A stretch of DNA of 9,780 bases from Bacteroidales bacterium. GTDB lineage: Bacteria > Bacteroidota > Bacteroidia > Bacteroidales > GCA-2748055. The position numbers were made by a program, and so were the translations under genes. The stretch is from NCBI GenBank assembly GCA_029934875.1, contig JAOZLK010000118.1, positions 1 through 9,780 on the forward strand, given 5' to 3'. Below the pieces are notes generated by a model that worked only from the letters and a program-made list of their open reading frames with translations, made no database searches and was not told where the DNA came from. The first letter of the stretch is position 1. Every line of letters starts with the position of its first letter. Shown piece by piece: positions 1 through 6,170 of this stretch.

Positions 1-578
1 TCCGTAACAGCCACCTCCCGCATGTTGTCTCCAAAACGGGCCACCTTGCCACCTTGCCAGTCAAACCATGCTGCAGCAGCCCTGGCCCAGACACCAACCT
101 TGGCCTGAACCTCAGCATTCGCCCAGTGTCCGACCACTACTTTTCTGTCAATGTGCATCCTGGAGCCGATAAAGCCAAACTCCCGTCCGCCATGGGCCGA
201 CTGGTTCAGGTTCATGAAATCCATATCAATGGACTCCCAGGGAATATCCCTGTTGAACTGGGTATGCAGGTGCAAAAAAGGTTTGGAAAGGGATTTTAGC
301 CCGGCAATCCACATCTTTGCAGGAGAAAAAGTGTGCATCCATGCAATCAGTCCAATGCATCCTGGCGCATTATTGGCCTCCTGGCAGAGGGCAAGAATCT
401 CTTCCGGGGTGGTTAATACTGATTTAAAAATCACTTTCACTGGAATTGAAGAGCTCCGGCTAAGGGCATCAGCAATTTCCCGGGAGTTCTGATCCACCTG
501 CCTGAGTGTCTCTTCCCCATATAAATGCTGACTACCTGTAATAAACCAGAGCTCCAGCTCACTCAAATTATTTATCAT
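1..578 (-). CDS. araA: L-arabinose isomerase (N-terminal 192 residues; runs off left edge)
   Basis: Cytoplasmic enzyme converting L-arabinose to L-ribulose, the first step of arabinose catabolism. I translated it from the minus strand. It starts [20 protein letters not shown] and carries family blocks that match E. coli AraA closely: GSQHLYG at residues 15-21, [10 protein letters not shown] at 81-90, HTQFN at 105-109, the block from [11 protein letters not shown] to [10 protein letters not shown] at 116-138, VVGHW at 148-152 and [12 protein letters not shown] at 181-192. The family is about 500 residues, so roughly the first 40% is present. The metal-binding Glu/His residues lie in the missing part and cannot be checked. 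The ATG is at 576-578, only 5 nt after the araR stop, so it belongs to the symporter-araR-araA operon and is probably translationally coupled. A purine-rich AAGAGA lies just before the start. Identity is very secure. Confidence 0.96.
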   Translation of the reverse strand, partial: MINNLSELELWFITGSQHLYGEETLRQVDQNSREIADALSRSSSIPVKVIFKSVLTTPEEILALCQEANNAPGCIGLIAWMHTFSPAKMWIAGLKSLSKPFLHLHTQFNRDIPWESIDMDFMNLNQSAHGGREFGFIGSRMHIDRKVVVGHWANAEVQAKVGVWARAAAAWFDWQGGKVARFGDNMREVAVT

Positions 579-583
579 ATCTC

Positions 584-1282
584 TTATATTGTAAAATTAT
601 ATCCCTTCTCAATCAATCTTTCATACTTCCTTTTATCAAACCTGTAAAGAAAGGCCCCCTTCCTTGAGCCACTCATATCCTTCTCTTCCAGCTTGACCAG
701 TACTCCCATGGAGAGAATTTTCTTCCTGAAGTTTCTTTTATCCAGCTCGGTCTGGTAGATCGCTTCATAAAGAGATTGAAGCTGGGGAATGGTAAATTCC
801 CTGGGAAGCAGTTCAAAACCGATGGGCTGGGAAGCAGTTCTTCTCCGAAGCCTGCGCAAAGCACTCTTCACCATGTCATTGTGATCCATGATCAGATCGG
901 GCAGCTCTTTCAGGCTCACCCATGTGGCCCCGTATTGTTTTGAATAATCCTCCGAGTAGCGATGGGCCGGAATCAGGGCATAATAGGCCACGGAAAGCAC
1001 CCTTCCTGCCGGATCTCTCTCAATGTCCCCGTAGGTTTGCAACTCCTCCATATAGATTTTCTGCAAACCGGTGAGTTCAAAAAGGATGCGGTTGGCTGCA
1101 TCGCTCAGGCTCTCCTCCTCCTTCAGGAAACCACCAAATAAGGACCAGTCCCCCATGAAAGGCTCAAATTTCCGCTTGTGGATCAAGAGCTTCAGTTCAC
1201 CCTCGTCGAAGCCAAATATGATGCTGTCCACTGCAAGATGAAAAAGCGCATATTCGGAGTAGTTAGATTTCTTTTTGTTCAT
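584..1282 (-). CDS. araR: AraR, Nudix-fold L-arabinose-responsive transcriptional regulator
   Basis: A 232-residue protein with an N-terminal Nudix-like domain (about residues 10-145) and a C-terminal winged-helix DNA-binding domain (about 155-230, including [19 protein letters not shown] and [14 protein letters not shown]). This is the NrtR/AraR layout. In Bacteroides thetaiotaomicron a protein of this type is the known repressor of arabinose genes and uses its Nudix domain to bind L-arabinose rather than to hydrolyse nucleotides. The Nudix box at 51-73 fits that role. G51, E57, R65, E69 and G72 are present, but the catalytic REUxEE core reads RILFEL, so two of its acidic positions are Ile and Leu. 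The gene sits 15 nt after the symporter stop and 5 nt before araA, which supports arabinose as its effector. It likely represses its own operon through the palindrome at 3073-3093. Nudix regulator identity is firm; arabinose specificity rests on context. Confidence 0.92.
   Translation of the reverse strand: MNKKKSNYSEYALFHLAVDSIIFGFDEGELKLLIHKRKFEPFMGDWSLFGGFLKEEESLSDAANRILFELTGLQKIYMEELQTYGDIERDPAGRVLSVAYYALIPAHRYSEDYSKQYGATWVSLKELPDLIMDHNDMVKSALRRLRRRTASQPIGFELLPREFTIPQLQSLYEAIYQTELDKRNFRKKILSMGVLVKLEEKDMSGSRKGAFLYRFDKRKYERLIEKGYNFTI
801..840. repeat. 14-bp exact direct repeat inside araR
   Basis: The 14-mer CTGGGAAGCAGTTC occurs at 801-814 and again at 827-840, an offset of 26 bp. It lies in the araR segment linking the Nudix domain to the winged helix. 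Because 26 is not a multiple of 3, the two copies are read in different frames (one encodes part of ELLPR, the other part of RTASQ), so the repeat does not reflect a protein repeat. It may be chance. Recombination or slippage between the copies would delete 26 bp and frameshift the regulator. Confidence 0.6.
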
Positions 1283-1297
1283 ATCCTCAGCTTAAGT

Positions 1298-2995
1298 TTA
1301 CCAGAAATAGAAATAGAAGGCAATGATAAATACAATAATGATGGCCGAGTTGATCACATCCCATTTGCTCCAGCTATCCCGGGTCAGGGCCCGTTGTTCA
1401 GCAGTTGCCGATCCTATATAGAGTCCCTGAATCTTAGCTGGATCAGCTGCTTTAGTAAAGAAGCTAACGACCACCATAATTACGATGACAAATATAAATA
1501 AGGCAATTTCATAGTGCAGCCAGTTCGGGCTAATGATCAGGTCGTAGAAAAAGCCATCCCCTACTGTGTCTCCGTAATAGATTTTCATGCCCAGCCTGAG
1601 CATGCCCAGGGTGAAGCCCGCCACCAGTCCAATAAAACCAGCCGATGGTGTTGTTTTCTTGGAAAGAATACCCAGGAGGAATACTGCCGCAATACCCGGT
1701 GCAAGAAGCGACTGAACATCCTGCAGGTATTCATACAGGACCTTACCAATTCCCTTCATCACAGGAATCCACAGAATTCCCAGGATAACAATTACCACAG
1801 TGGCTAACCTGCCTACCATCAGGTAGTGTTTCTCGCTGGCCTCCGGTTTGAACTTCTGATAAAAATCAACTGTAAAGAGCATGGAGGATGAGTTAAACAG
1901 AGCTGCCAGGGAACTCATCAGTGCTGCCAGGATCCCTCCCACAACAATACCTGTGAATCCTTTGGGGAGCAGCTCTTTAACCAGGGTGGAAAATGCCGCA
2001 TCGTTGTTATCAAAGTCCATTAGTCCTTGTTGCTTTAATGCGAAGGCAATCATTCCGGGAATCAGGAAAAGGAAAACCGGGGTCAGCTTCAGATAAGCGC
2101 CAAAGATGGTTCCCCTCCTGGCCTGTTTCTGGTCGCGGCCCGATAAAACCCTTTGTACAATAAACTGGTCGGTACACCAGTACCAGAATCCAATAATCGC
2201 TGAACCAAAGATTACCCCGGTCCAGGGGAAGTTCGGGTCATTTGGAGAACGCATCAAGCTGGCCATAGTGTCAGAAGTCGAGCGATAGACCACCTCTCCG
2301 GCTTCATTCAGATAAGTCGCATCGGTGCCCCTGACAATCTCCATCAGGTTCTCCCATCCTCCCAGTTGTGATAGCCCTATTACCAGGATGGCTATGGATC
2401 CAGCCAGCAAAATTGGAGTCTGGAGAACCGAAGTATAAAGCACAGCTTTCATTCCTCCAAATACAGTATAGACTCCTGTGAGAACCACAAGGCCGATGGC
2501 GCTGACCCAGAAAAAATCAATCTGCTGCTTGAATACCATTATATACTCGATATTGAAAACATCTTTAAAAACCACGCCTCCAGCATAGACAGTTACAGCT
2601 ACTTTGGTAAGAATGTAAGAGACCAGGGAGATAATGGAAAGAAGAGATCTGGATCTGGAATTATAGCGCTTCTCCAAAAATTCGGGCATGGTAAAAACAC
2701 CGCTTCGGGCATAAAAGGGAACGAAGAGCCAGCCCAGCATGAGGATCATCCATCCCTGTATCTCCCAGTGGGCCATGGCCATGCCACTCTCGGCACCGGC
2801 GCCAGCCAGCCCTACCAGGTGCTCGGAACCAATATTTGAGGCAAAGATCGATGCCCCGATGGCAATCCATGTGGCATCCCTGCCCGCCAGAAAATAGTCG
2901 GATGTGTCTTTGTCCTTTTTCCTTAAAACATAAAAAATAACACCTACCAGGGCAAGACAAAAGAGTCCCAGTACAATCCAGTCGAGTGTGGCCAT
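1298..2995 (-). CDS. Na+/sugar symporter (SSS/SGLT family), probable L-arabinose transporter
   Basis: A 565-residue inner-membrane protein of the solute:sodium symporter family (TC 2.A.21), with the many hydrophobic segments expected of the roughly 14-TM SGLT type. The TM1 motif ASNIGSEHLVG at 52-62 aligns with vSGLT and keeps its N64 and E68 equivalents (N54, E58), with His at the Q69 position. The SSS signature YTVFGGMKA is at 176-184 and WYWCTDQFIVQR at 271-282. The TM8 Na2-site pattern A358-x-x-S361-S362 is intact. It should import a sugar coupled to Na+. It is the first gene of the operon with araR and araA, which points to L-arabinose; the substrate is inferred from context. The ATG at 2993-2995 follows a leader made largely of heptamer repeats. 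The stop is 15 nt before araR. The C-terminus ends in aromatic residues (YFYFW), like the end of the divergent symporter. Confidence 0.93.
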   Translation of the reverse strand: MATLDWIVLGLFCLALVGVIFYVLRKKDKDTSDYFLAGRDATWIAIGASIFASNIGSEHLVGLAGAGAESGMAMAHWEIQGWMILMLGWLFVPFYARSGVFTMPEFLEKRYNSRSRSLLSIISLVSYILTKVAVTVYAGGVVFKDVFNIEYIMVFKQQIDFFWVSAIGLVVLTGVYTVFGGMKAVLYTSVLQTPILLAGSIAILVIGLSQLGGWENLMEIVRGTDATYLNEAGEVVYRSTSDTMASLMRSPNDPNFPWTGVIFGSAIIGFWYWCTDQFIVQRVLSGRDQKQARRGTIFGAYLKLTPVFLFLIPGMIAFALKQQGLMDFDNNDAAFSTLVKELLPKGFTGIVVGGILAALMSSLAALFNSSSMLFTVDFYQKFKPEASEKHYLMVGRLATVVIVILGILWIPVMKGIGKVLYEYLQDVQSLLAPGIAAVFLLGILSKKTTPSAGFIGLVAGFTLGMLRLGMKIYYGDTVGDGFFYDLIISPNWLHYEIALFIFVIVIMVVVSFFTKAADPAKIQGLYIGSATAEQRALTRDSWSKWDVINSAIIIVFIIAFYFYFW

Positions 2996-3007
2996 CGTTA
3001 GTTAATT

Positions 3008-3070
3008 AGTGATTAGTTATCAGTAATTAGTTATCAGTACTCAGTAAACAGTTATCAGTCCTCAGTGATA
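3008..3070. repeat. Nine-unit degenerate heptamer array in the arabinose operon leader
   Basis: AGT recurs at exact 7-bp steps at 3008, 3015, 3022, 3029, 3036, 3043, 3050, 3057 and 3064. This gives nine heptamers of form AGTNNNN. Three units are exactly AGTTATC (3015, 3029, 3050), and the others vary in the last four bases. The array occupies most of the space between the symporter start and the palindrome. It would be transcribed as 5' leader RNA if the promoter at 3081-3109 is used. It resembles heptanucleotide short tandem repeats known from cyanobacteria. I do not recognise a named function here. Confidence 0.85.
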
Positions 3071-3072
3071 AT

Positions 3073-3093
3073 TAAGTGTAATTATAACACTTA
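3073..3093. promoter_or_regulatory. 21-bp palindrome, candidate AraR operator
   Basis: Perfect 7-bp arms TAAGTGT and ACACTTA flank a 7-bp AT-only spacer that is itself partly symmetric. It lies between the divergent symporter genes and covers the -10 element of the minus-strand promoter candidate, the classical position for a repressor. The arabinose operon encodes its own Nudix-type AraR, so AraR is the obvious candidate ligand. I did not match it to a published AraR motif from memory, and no second copy of the full palindrome was seen in this window. Confidence 0.65.
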
Positions 3094-3109
3094 TTAAAAT
3101 ATATATCAA
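3081..3109 (-). promoter_or_regulatory. Promoter candidate for the arabinose operon (TTGATA-N17-TATAAT)
   Basis: On the minus strand TTGATA (3109-3104) and TATAAT (3086-3081) are separated by exactly 17 bp. That predicts a transcript start near 3074 and a 5' leader of about 78 nt that carries the heptamer array. Primary sigma factors in Bacteroidota usually prefer a -33 TTTG and a -7 TAnnTTTG. An overlapping TATATTTT in the same stretch is a weaker alternative -7 box. The -10 lies inside the palindrome at 3073-3093, so repressor binding there would block initiation. Confidence 0.5.
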
Positions 3110-3213
3110 GTGCTGCCAATAATTCAGACGGAGTTTAAAAAAGCTCACCCGGCGGATTATAATGAAATCAACAAGTTTTTGAACAATAGTACCAATCAAA
3201 ACTGCAAAGCAGC

Positions 3214-3244
3214 TATTGTGTTTTCATTATTGTTTATACTTTTA
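3214..3244 (+). promoter_or_regulatory. Weak Bacteroidota-type promoter candidate for the plus-strand symporter
   Basis: TACTTTTA at 3237-3244 matches the Bacteroidota -7 consensus TAnnTTTG at all but the last base. TATTG ending at 3218 could serve as the -33 element, with an 18-bp gap. This would start transcription about 20 nt before the ATG at 3273. The rest of the 2996-3272 gap, apart from the repeat array, palindrome and minus-strand promoter, shows no other convincing element. The call is tentative in AT-rich DNA. Confidence 0.3.
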
Positions 3245-3272
3245 AGCTTCTTAACTAACCAAGCGAATCTAT

Positions 3273-4991
3273 ATGCAAACTACATTTACACTGGGAACCG
3301 TTGACTGGGCGATCATTGCGATCTACTTTGTCTTTGTTCTTGGAATTGGATGGGCCTTGAGAAGGCATATGAAAGATGCCTCTGCCTTCCTGGAAGCAGG
3401 AAGATCCCTGCCCGCGTGGGTAACCGGACTGGCATTCATTTCTGCCAACCTCGGCGCACTGGAGGTAATCGGAATGGCTGCCTCGGGAGCTAAATACGGA
3501 ATGATGACGGTCCACTTTTACTGGATCGGTGCCATACCCGCCATGATCTTCCTGGCCATTTTTATGATGCCCTTTTATTATGGCTCAAAAGCCAGGTCGG
3601 TACCCGAGTACCTGAAACTAAGGTTTGATGAGAAAACAAGGGGCTTCAATGCCTTTGCCTTTGCCATCATGACCGTTTTCGCATCGGGAATCTCCATGTA
3701 TGCCCTGGCCCTTTTGGCACAGGTCATCCTGCCGCTGAATATCGACTGGAACTTCCTGGGAGTACACATTGGTGAATTTGATTTTTATCTCTTCATTTCA
3801 GCCATGATTGTGCTTGTATATATGGTACTGGGCGGACTCACTTCGGCCATCTACAACGAGGTGCTTCAGTTCTTCCTGATCGTCATAGGCTTCCTGCCAC
3901 TTGTGATCATAGGGCTTACCGATATTGGAGGCATGGAAGGTCTGAAAGCAAACCTTTCCGAAGAGATGATGCACTCATGGAAATTTGCAGGTAGTGCCGA
4001 CGCCAACCCCATGGGGGTTACGTGGTTCGGGATTATTATGGGTCTGGGCTTCGTCCTTTCCTTTGGCTACTGGTGTACCAACTTCCTGGTGGTTCAACGG
4101 GCCATGGCTGCAGGCTCCATGAAAGCAGCAAGGAAAACTCCCCTGATCGGGGCCATTCCAAAAATGCTGCTTCCTGCCCTGGTCATTCTTCCCGGAATGA
4201 TTGCCATGGCACTGACCAACATTGGAGCACTCGAGTTGCCTCTTAAGGAGGGAACCATGACCACCGATTTCGACAAGGTGATTCCGGTTCTACTGATGAA
4301 ATACATGCCAGTGGGCGTGCTTGGGCTGGGCCTTACGGCACTGATGGCCTCCTTTATGTCGGGAATGGCCGGCAATGTATCGGCCTTCAATACGGTATTT
4401 ACCTACGACATCTACCAGAGTTACATCAGACCCAATCAAGCCGACAAACACTATCTGAAAGTCGGACAATGGACTACTGTTGTGGGTGTATTGGCGAGTA
4501 TTTTAACGGCCTATCTGGCCAGGTCATTCAACAATGTAATGGACTTCCTGCAACTCATCTTTGCCTTTGTGAATGCACCACTGTTTGCTGCATTCCTGCT
4601 GGGTATGTTCTGGAAAAGGACTACAGGTCATGCGGCTTTCTGGGGCCTGATCAGTGGAACCACATCCGCTGCCATTCACCACGGACTTACGCTCCCCGCG
4701 GGAGGTGAGGTCGGAATCAAAGGTGGATATTTTGCAGTTCTTCAGACATATCCCAGTGAGATGGCACAGAACTTCTGGACTGCCATATATGCCTTTTCAG
4801 CAGCGCTGCTGATCACCTTCCTGATCACCATAGTAACGAAACGGACCAAAACCGATGAAGACCTCAAAGGACTGGTCTATTCTTTAACTCCGAGAATTCA
4901 GGACGAATCAGAACACTGGTACCAGAGACCTGTGGTTATGGCTGTCATCGTTGGTATAATGGCCCTGGTGCTGAGTATTATTTTCTGGTAA
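3273..4991 (+). CDS. Sodium:solute symporter (SSS family), substrate unknown
   Basis: A 572-residue multi-pass inner-membrane protein of the SSS family. Family features are the VLGGLTSAIYNE block (SSS signature region) near 185-196, GYWCTNFLVVQR at 265-276 and ALMASFMSGMAG at 356-367. It is clearly diverged from the symporter on the other strand. Aligning TM1 on the shared Gly, N59 matches the vSGLT N64 position, but the E68 position is Leu63 and the next position is Glu64. The TM8 Na2 pattern is A-x-x-A-S instead of A-x-x-S-S. A different solute, or altered ion coupling, is therefore likely. It may carry another sugar, but nothing here proves that. It is divergent from the arabinose operon across a shared 277-bp regulatory region, and an 18-nt gap separates it from a 70-residue membrane protein in the same transcript. 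The ATG start is followed immediately by the TM-leading sequence usual for the family. Confidence 0.9.
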   Translation: MQTTFTLGTVDWAIIAIYFVFVLGIGWALRRHMKDASAFLEAGRSLPAWVTGLAFISANLGALEVIGMAASGAKYGMMTVHFYWIGAIPAMIFLAIFMMPFYYGSKARSVPEYLKLRFDEKTRGFNAFAFAIMTVFASGISMYALALLAQVILPLNIDWNFLGVHIGEFDFYLFISAMIVLVYMVLGGLTSAIYNEVLQFFLIVIGFLPLVIIGLTDIGGMEGLKANLSEEMMHSWKFAGSADANPMGVTWFGIIMGLGFVLSFGYWCTNFLVVQRAMAAGSMKAARKTPLIGAIPKMLLPALVILPGMIAMALTNIGALELPLKEGTMTTDFDKVIPVLLMKYMPVGVLGLGLTALMASFMSGMAGNVSAFNTVFTYDIYQSYIRPNQADKHYLKVGQWTTVVGVLASILTAYLARSFNNVMDFLQLIFAFVNAPLFAAFLLGMFWKRTTGHAAFWGLISGTTSAAIHHGLTLPAGGEVGIKGGYFAVLQTYPSEMAQNFWTAIYAFSAALLITFLITIVTKRTKTDEDLKGLVYSLTPRIQDESEHWYQRPVVMAVIVGIMALVLSIIFW

Positions 4992-5009
4992 AATTAAAAC
5001 GATAAGAAA

Positions 5010-5222
5010 ATGGGATTAGATATAAAAATACCAATTGGACTGATGTTCAGCATCTTTGGAATCATTTTGACCATACTTGGACTGGTAACCAACGGTGATG
5101 CTGAAATGTATGCTAAATCGCTGGGCCACAACGTTAACCTGTGGTCGGGTCTCTTTATGATAGCCTTCGGGGCTTTCATGCTTCTCACTTCCACTCTGGT
5201 TAAAAAGAAGAAAGAAGAATAA
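5010..5222 (+). CDS. Small two-TM membrane protein, possible symporter accessory subunit
   Basis: A 70-residue protein with two predicted membrane helices (about residues 8-26 and 44-63), a short loop containing GHNVNLWSG (39-47) and a basic/acidic tail (KKKKEE). It begins 18 nt after the symporter stop and ends just before the shared terminator, so the two form a bicistronic unit. It matches no named enzyme family that I recognise. Small two-TM proteins encoded beside SSS symporters are known in other settings, such as YjcH (DUF485) with ActP and DUF4212 proteins with their partner symporters. By analogy it may stabilise or modulate the upstream transporter. That it is a real gene is supported by its position, the hydrophobic pattern, an ATG start and a terminator directly downstream. 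Its function is inferred from neighbourhood only. Confidence 0.8.
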   Translation: MGLDIKIPIGLMFSIFGIILTILGLVTNGDAEMYAKSLGHNVNLWSGLFMIAFGAFMLLTSTLVKKKKEE

Positions 5223-5242
5223 GCCATATGAAACTTGGGTAG

Positions 5243-5276
5243 AGAGGGTCCTCGCTTAGCGTTGGCCCTCTTTTTT
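5243..5276 (+). terminator. Rho-independent terminator of the symporter/microprotein unit
   Basis: AGAGGGTC (5243-5250) pairs with GGCCCTCT (5264-5271) over 8 bp, including one G-T wobble, across a 13-nt loop. The stem is followed directly by a T-run to 5276. The U-tract is present only for plus-strand transcription. The hairpin starts 20 nt after the microprotein stop and overlaps the final codons of the convergent transporter gene, whose stop is at 5256-5258. Confidence 0.8.
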
Positions 5277-6170
5277 CTTTAAGCCCGCAGAGATCACGAT
5301 AATAGCTCCTACAATTACAGACAGGGCTCCCAGCCAGCCCATGAGAGTAAAAGCCTCATGCTCGATCCAGCTAACTTCCATGCGGTTCAGGATGGCCATG
5401 CTGATGAGGGTAATGATGGGATTCAGGGTGATAATGACGCTAACCCGGGCGGCCTCAGTATATTTTATTGCCAGTGCCAGTGAACCATAGGCTATGACCG
5501 TATTGAGACCCAGGTAAATCAGGATGATCCAGTTCACAGAAGACATACCCCTCAATTCTGGGAAAGCCACCAGGGGAAGCAAGCCCAGGGAACAGGCTGC
5601 GTACACAAAAAGATTGATCTGGTTGGGTGCGAGCCTTTTCATGAGCACTTTCTGAGAGGTGGTAAAGGCAGCCCAGGCGAGTCCCCCTCCCAGCACCAGG
5701 AACATGCCCAGGGTCAGGTTTTCTGCTTCATCTCCCAGATCCTTGAATTGCTCCCAAAAGAATAGGCCCATACCCACAAGGACGAAGACGAAGCCCACAA
5801 TATGTTTCCAGTTAACATGTTCCTTAAAGATGAGGATGCCGGCCAGGGCAAAGCTCACAGGTCCGATCTGTATAAAGATTTGTGAACTGGACGGAGTCAC
5901 ATATTTGATCCCTGCGATAAAACCTGAGTAATTCACTGCCAGAAAAACAGCAGCCAGCACAAGGAGCCAGGGAGGCCTTTTGAAAATACTGAAATCGGAC
6001 CTTCTGAAGATAAGGGTCCAGGTACCAAGTACAAGGAAGGCAAAAAAGAAACGGAACCAGACGACGGTGAATGGGGGTAACTCGTAAGTAATGAATTTCA
6101 GAATAATGGCCATGAATCCCCAGAAGGAAGCTGTGACCATCGCGTACAAAATTCCTTTACGGTGATCCAT
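5256..6170 (-). CDS. EamA/DMT-superfamily transporter (10 TM)
   Basis: A 304-residue inner-membrane protein with the drug/metabolite transporter layout of two tandem EamA repeats, about residues 7-138 and 152-295, five helices each. Repeat-typical features include FWGFMAIILKF near 16-26, PPFTVVWFRF near 32-41 and the LNPIITLISMAIL stretch near 249-261. It ends in a basic cytoplasmic tail (GLKKKEGQR), consistent with this fold. Family members export or import small metabolites such as amino acids, and the substrate cannot be read from sequence. It is the last gene of the right-hand run. Its ATG overlaps the peptidase stop by one base (TAATG), so translation is probably coupled. An amino-acid or peptide-related substrate is conceivable from that link, but this is speculation. 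Its 3' end is shared with the terminator of the convergent unit. Confidence 0.92.
   Translation of the reverse strand: MDHRKGILYAMVTASFWGFMAIILKFITYELPPFTVVWFRFFFAFLVLGTWTLIFRRSDFSIFKRPPWLLVLAAVFLAVNYSGFIAGIKYVTPSSSQIFIQIGPVSFALAGILIFKEHVNWKHIVGFVFVLVGMGLFFWEQFKDLGDEAENLTLGMFLVLGGGLAWAAFTTSQKVLMKRLAPNQINLFVYAACSLGLLPLVAFPELRGMSSVNWIILIYLGLNTVIAYGSLALAIKYTEAARVSVIITLNPIITLISMAILNRMEVSWIEHEAFTLMGWLGALSVIVGAIIVISAGLKKKEGQR

Noticed and set aside
54..492. Two plus-strand frames at the left edge
   Set aside because: They lie antisense to araA, whose protein matches the isomerase family along the whole stretch.
584..1282. A housekeeping Nudix hydrolase
   Set aside because: The catalytic box is degenerate, a C-terminal winged helix is present and the gene lies between arabinose transporter and isomerase genes, so a regulator is much more likely.
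3008..3070. CRISPR-like repeat array
   Set aside because: Units are 7 bp, adjacent and degenerate, with no spacers and no cas genes nearby.
3202..3212. Short inverted repeat CTGC-AAA-GCAG near the plus-strand promoter
   Set aside because: The arms are only 4 bp, which is expected by chance in a region this long.
3110..3304. 64-residue plus-strand frame in the divergent intergenic region
   Set aside because: It needs a GTG start, overlaps the symporter start in another frame and shows no recognisable motif. It covers promoter DNA, so I treat it as chance.
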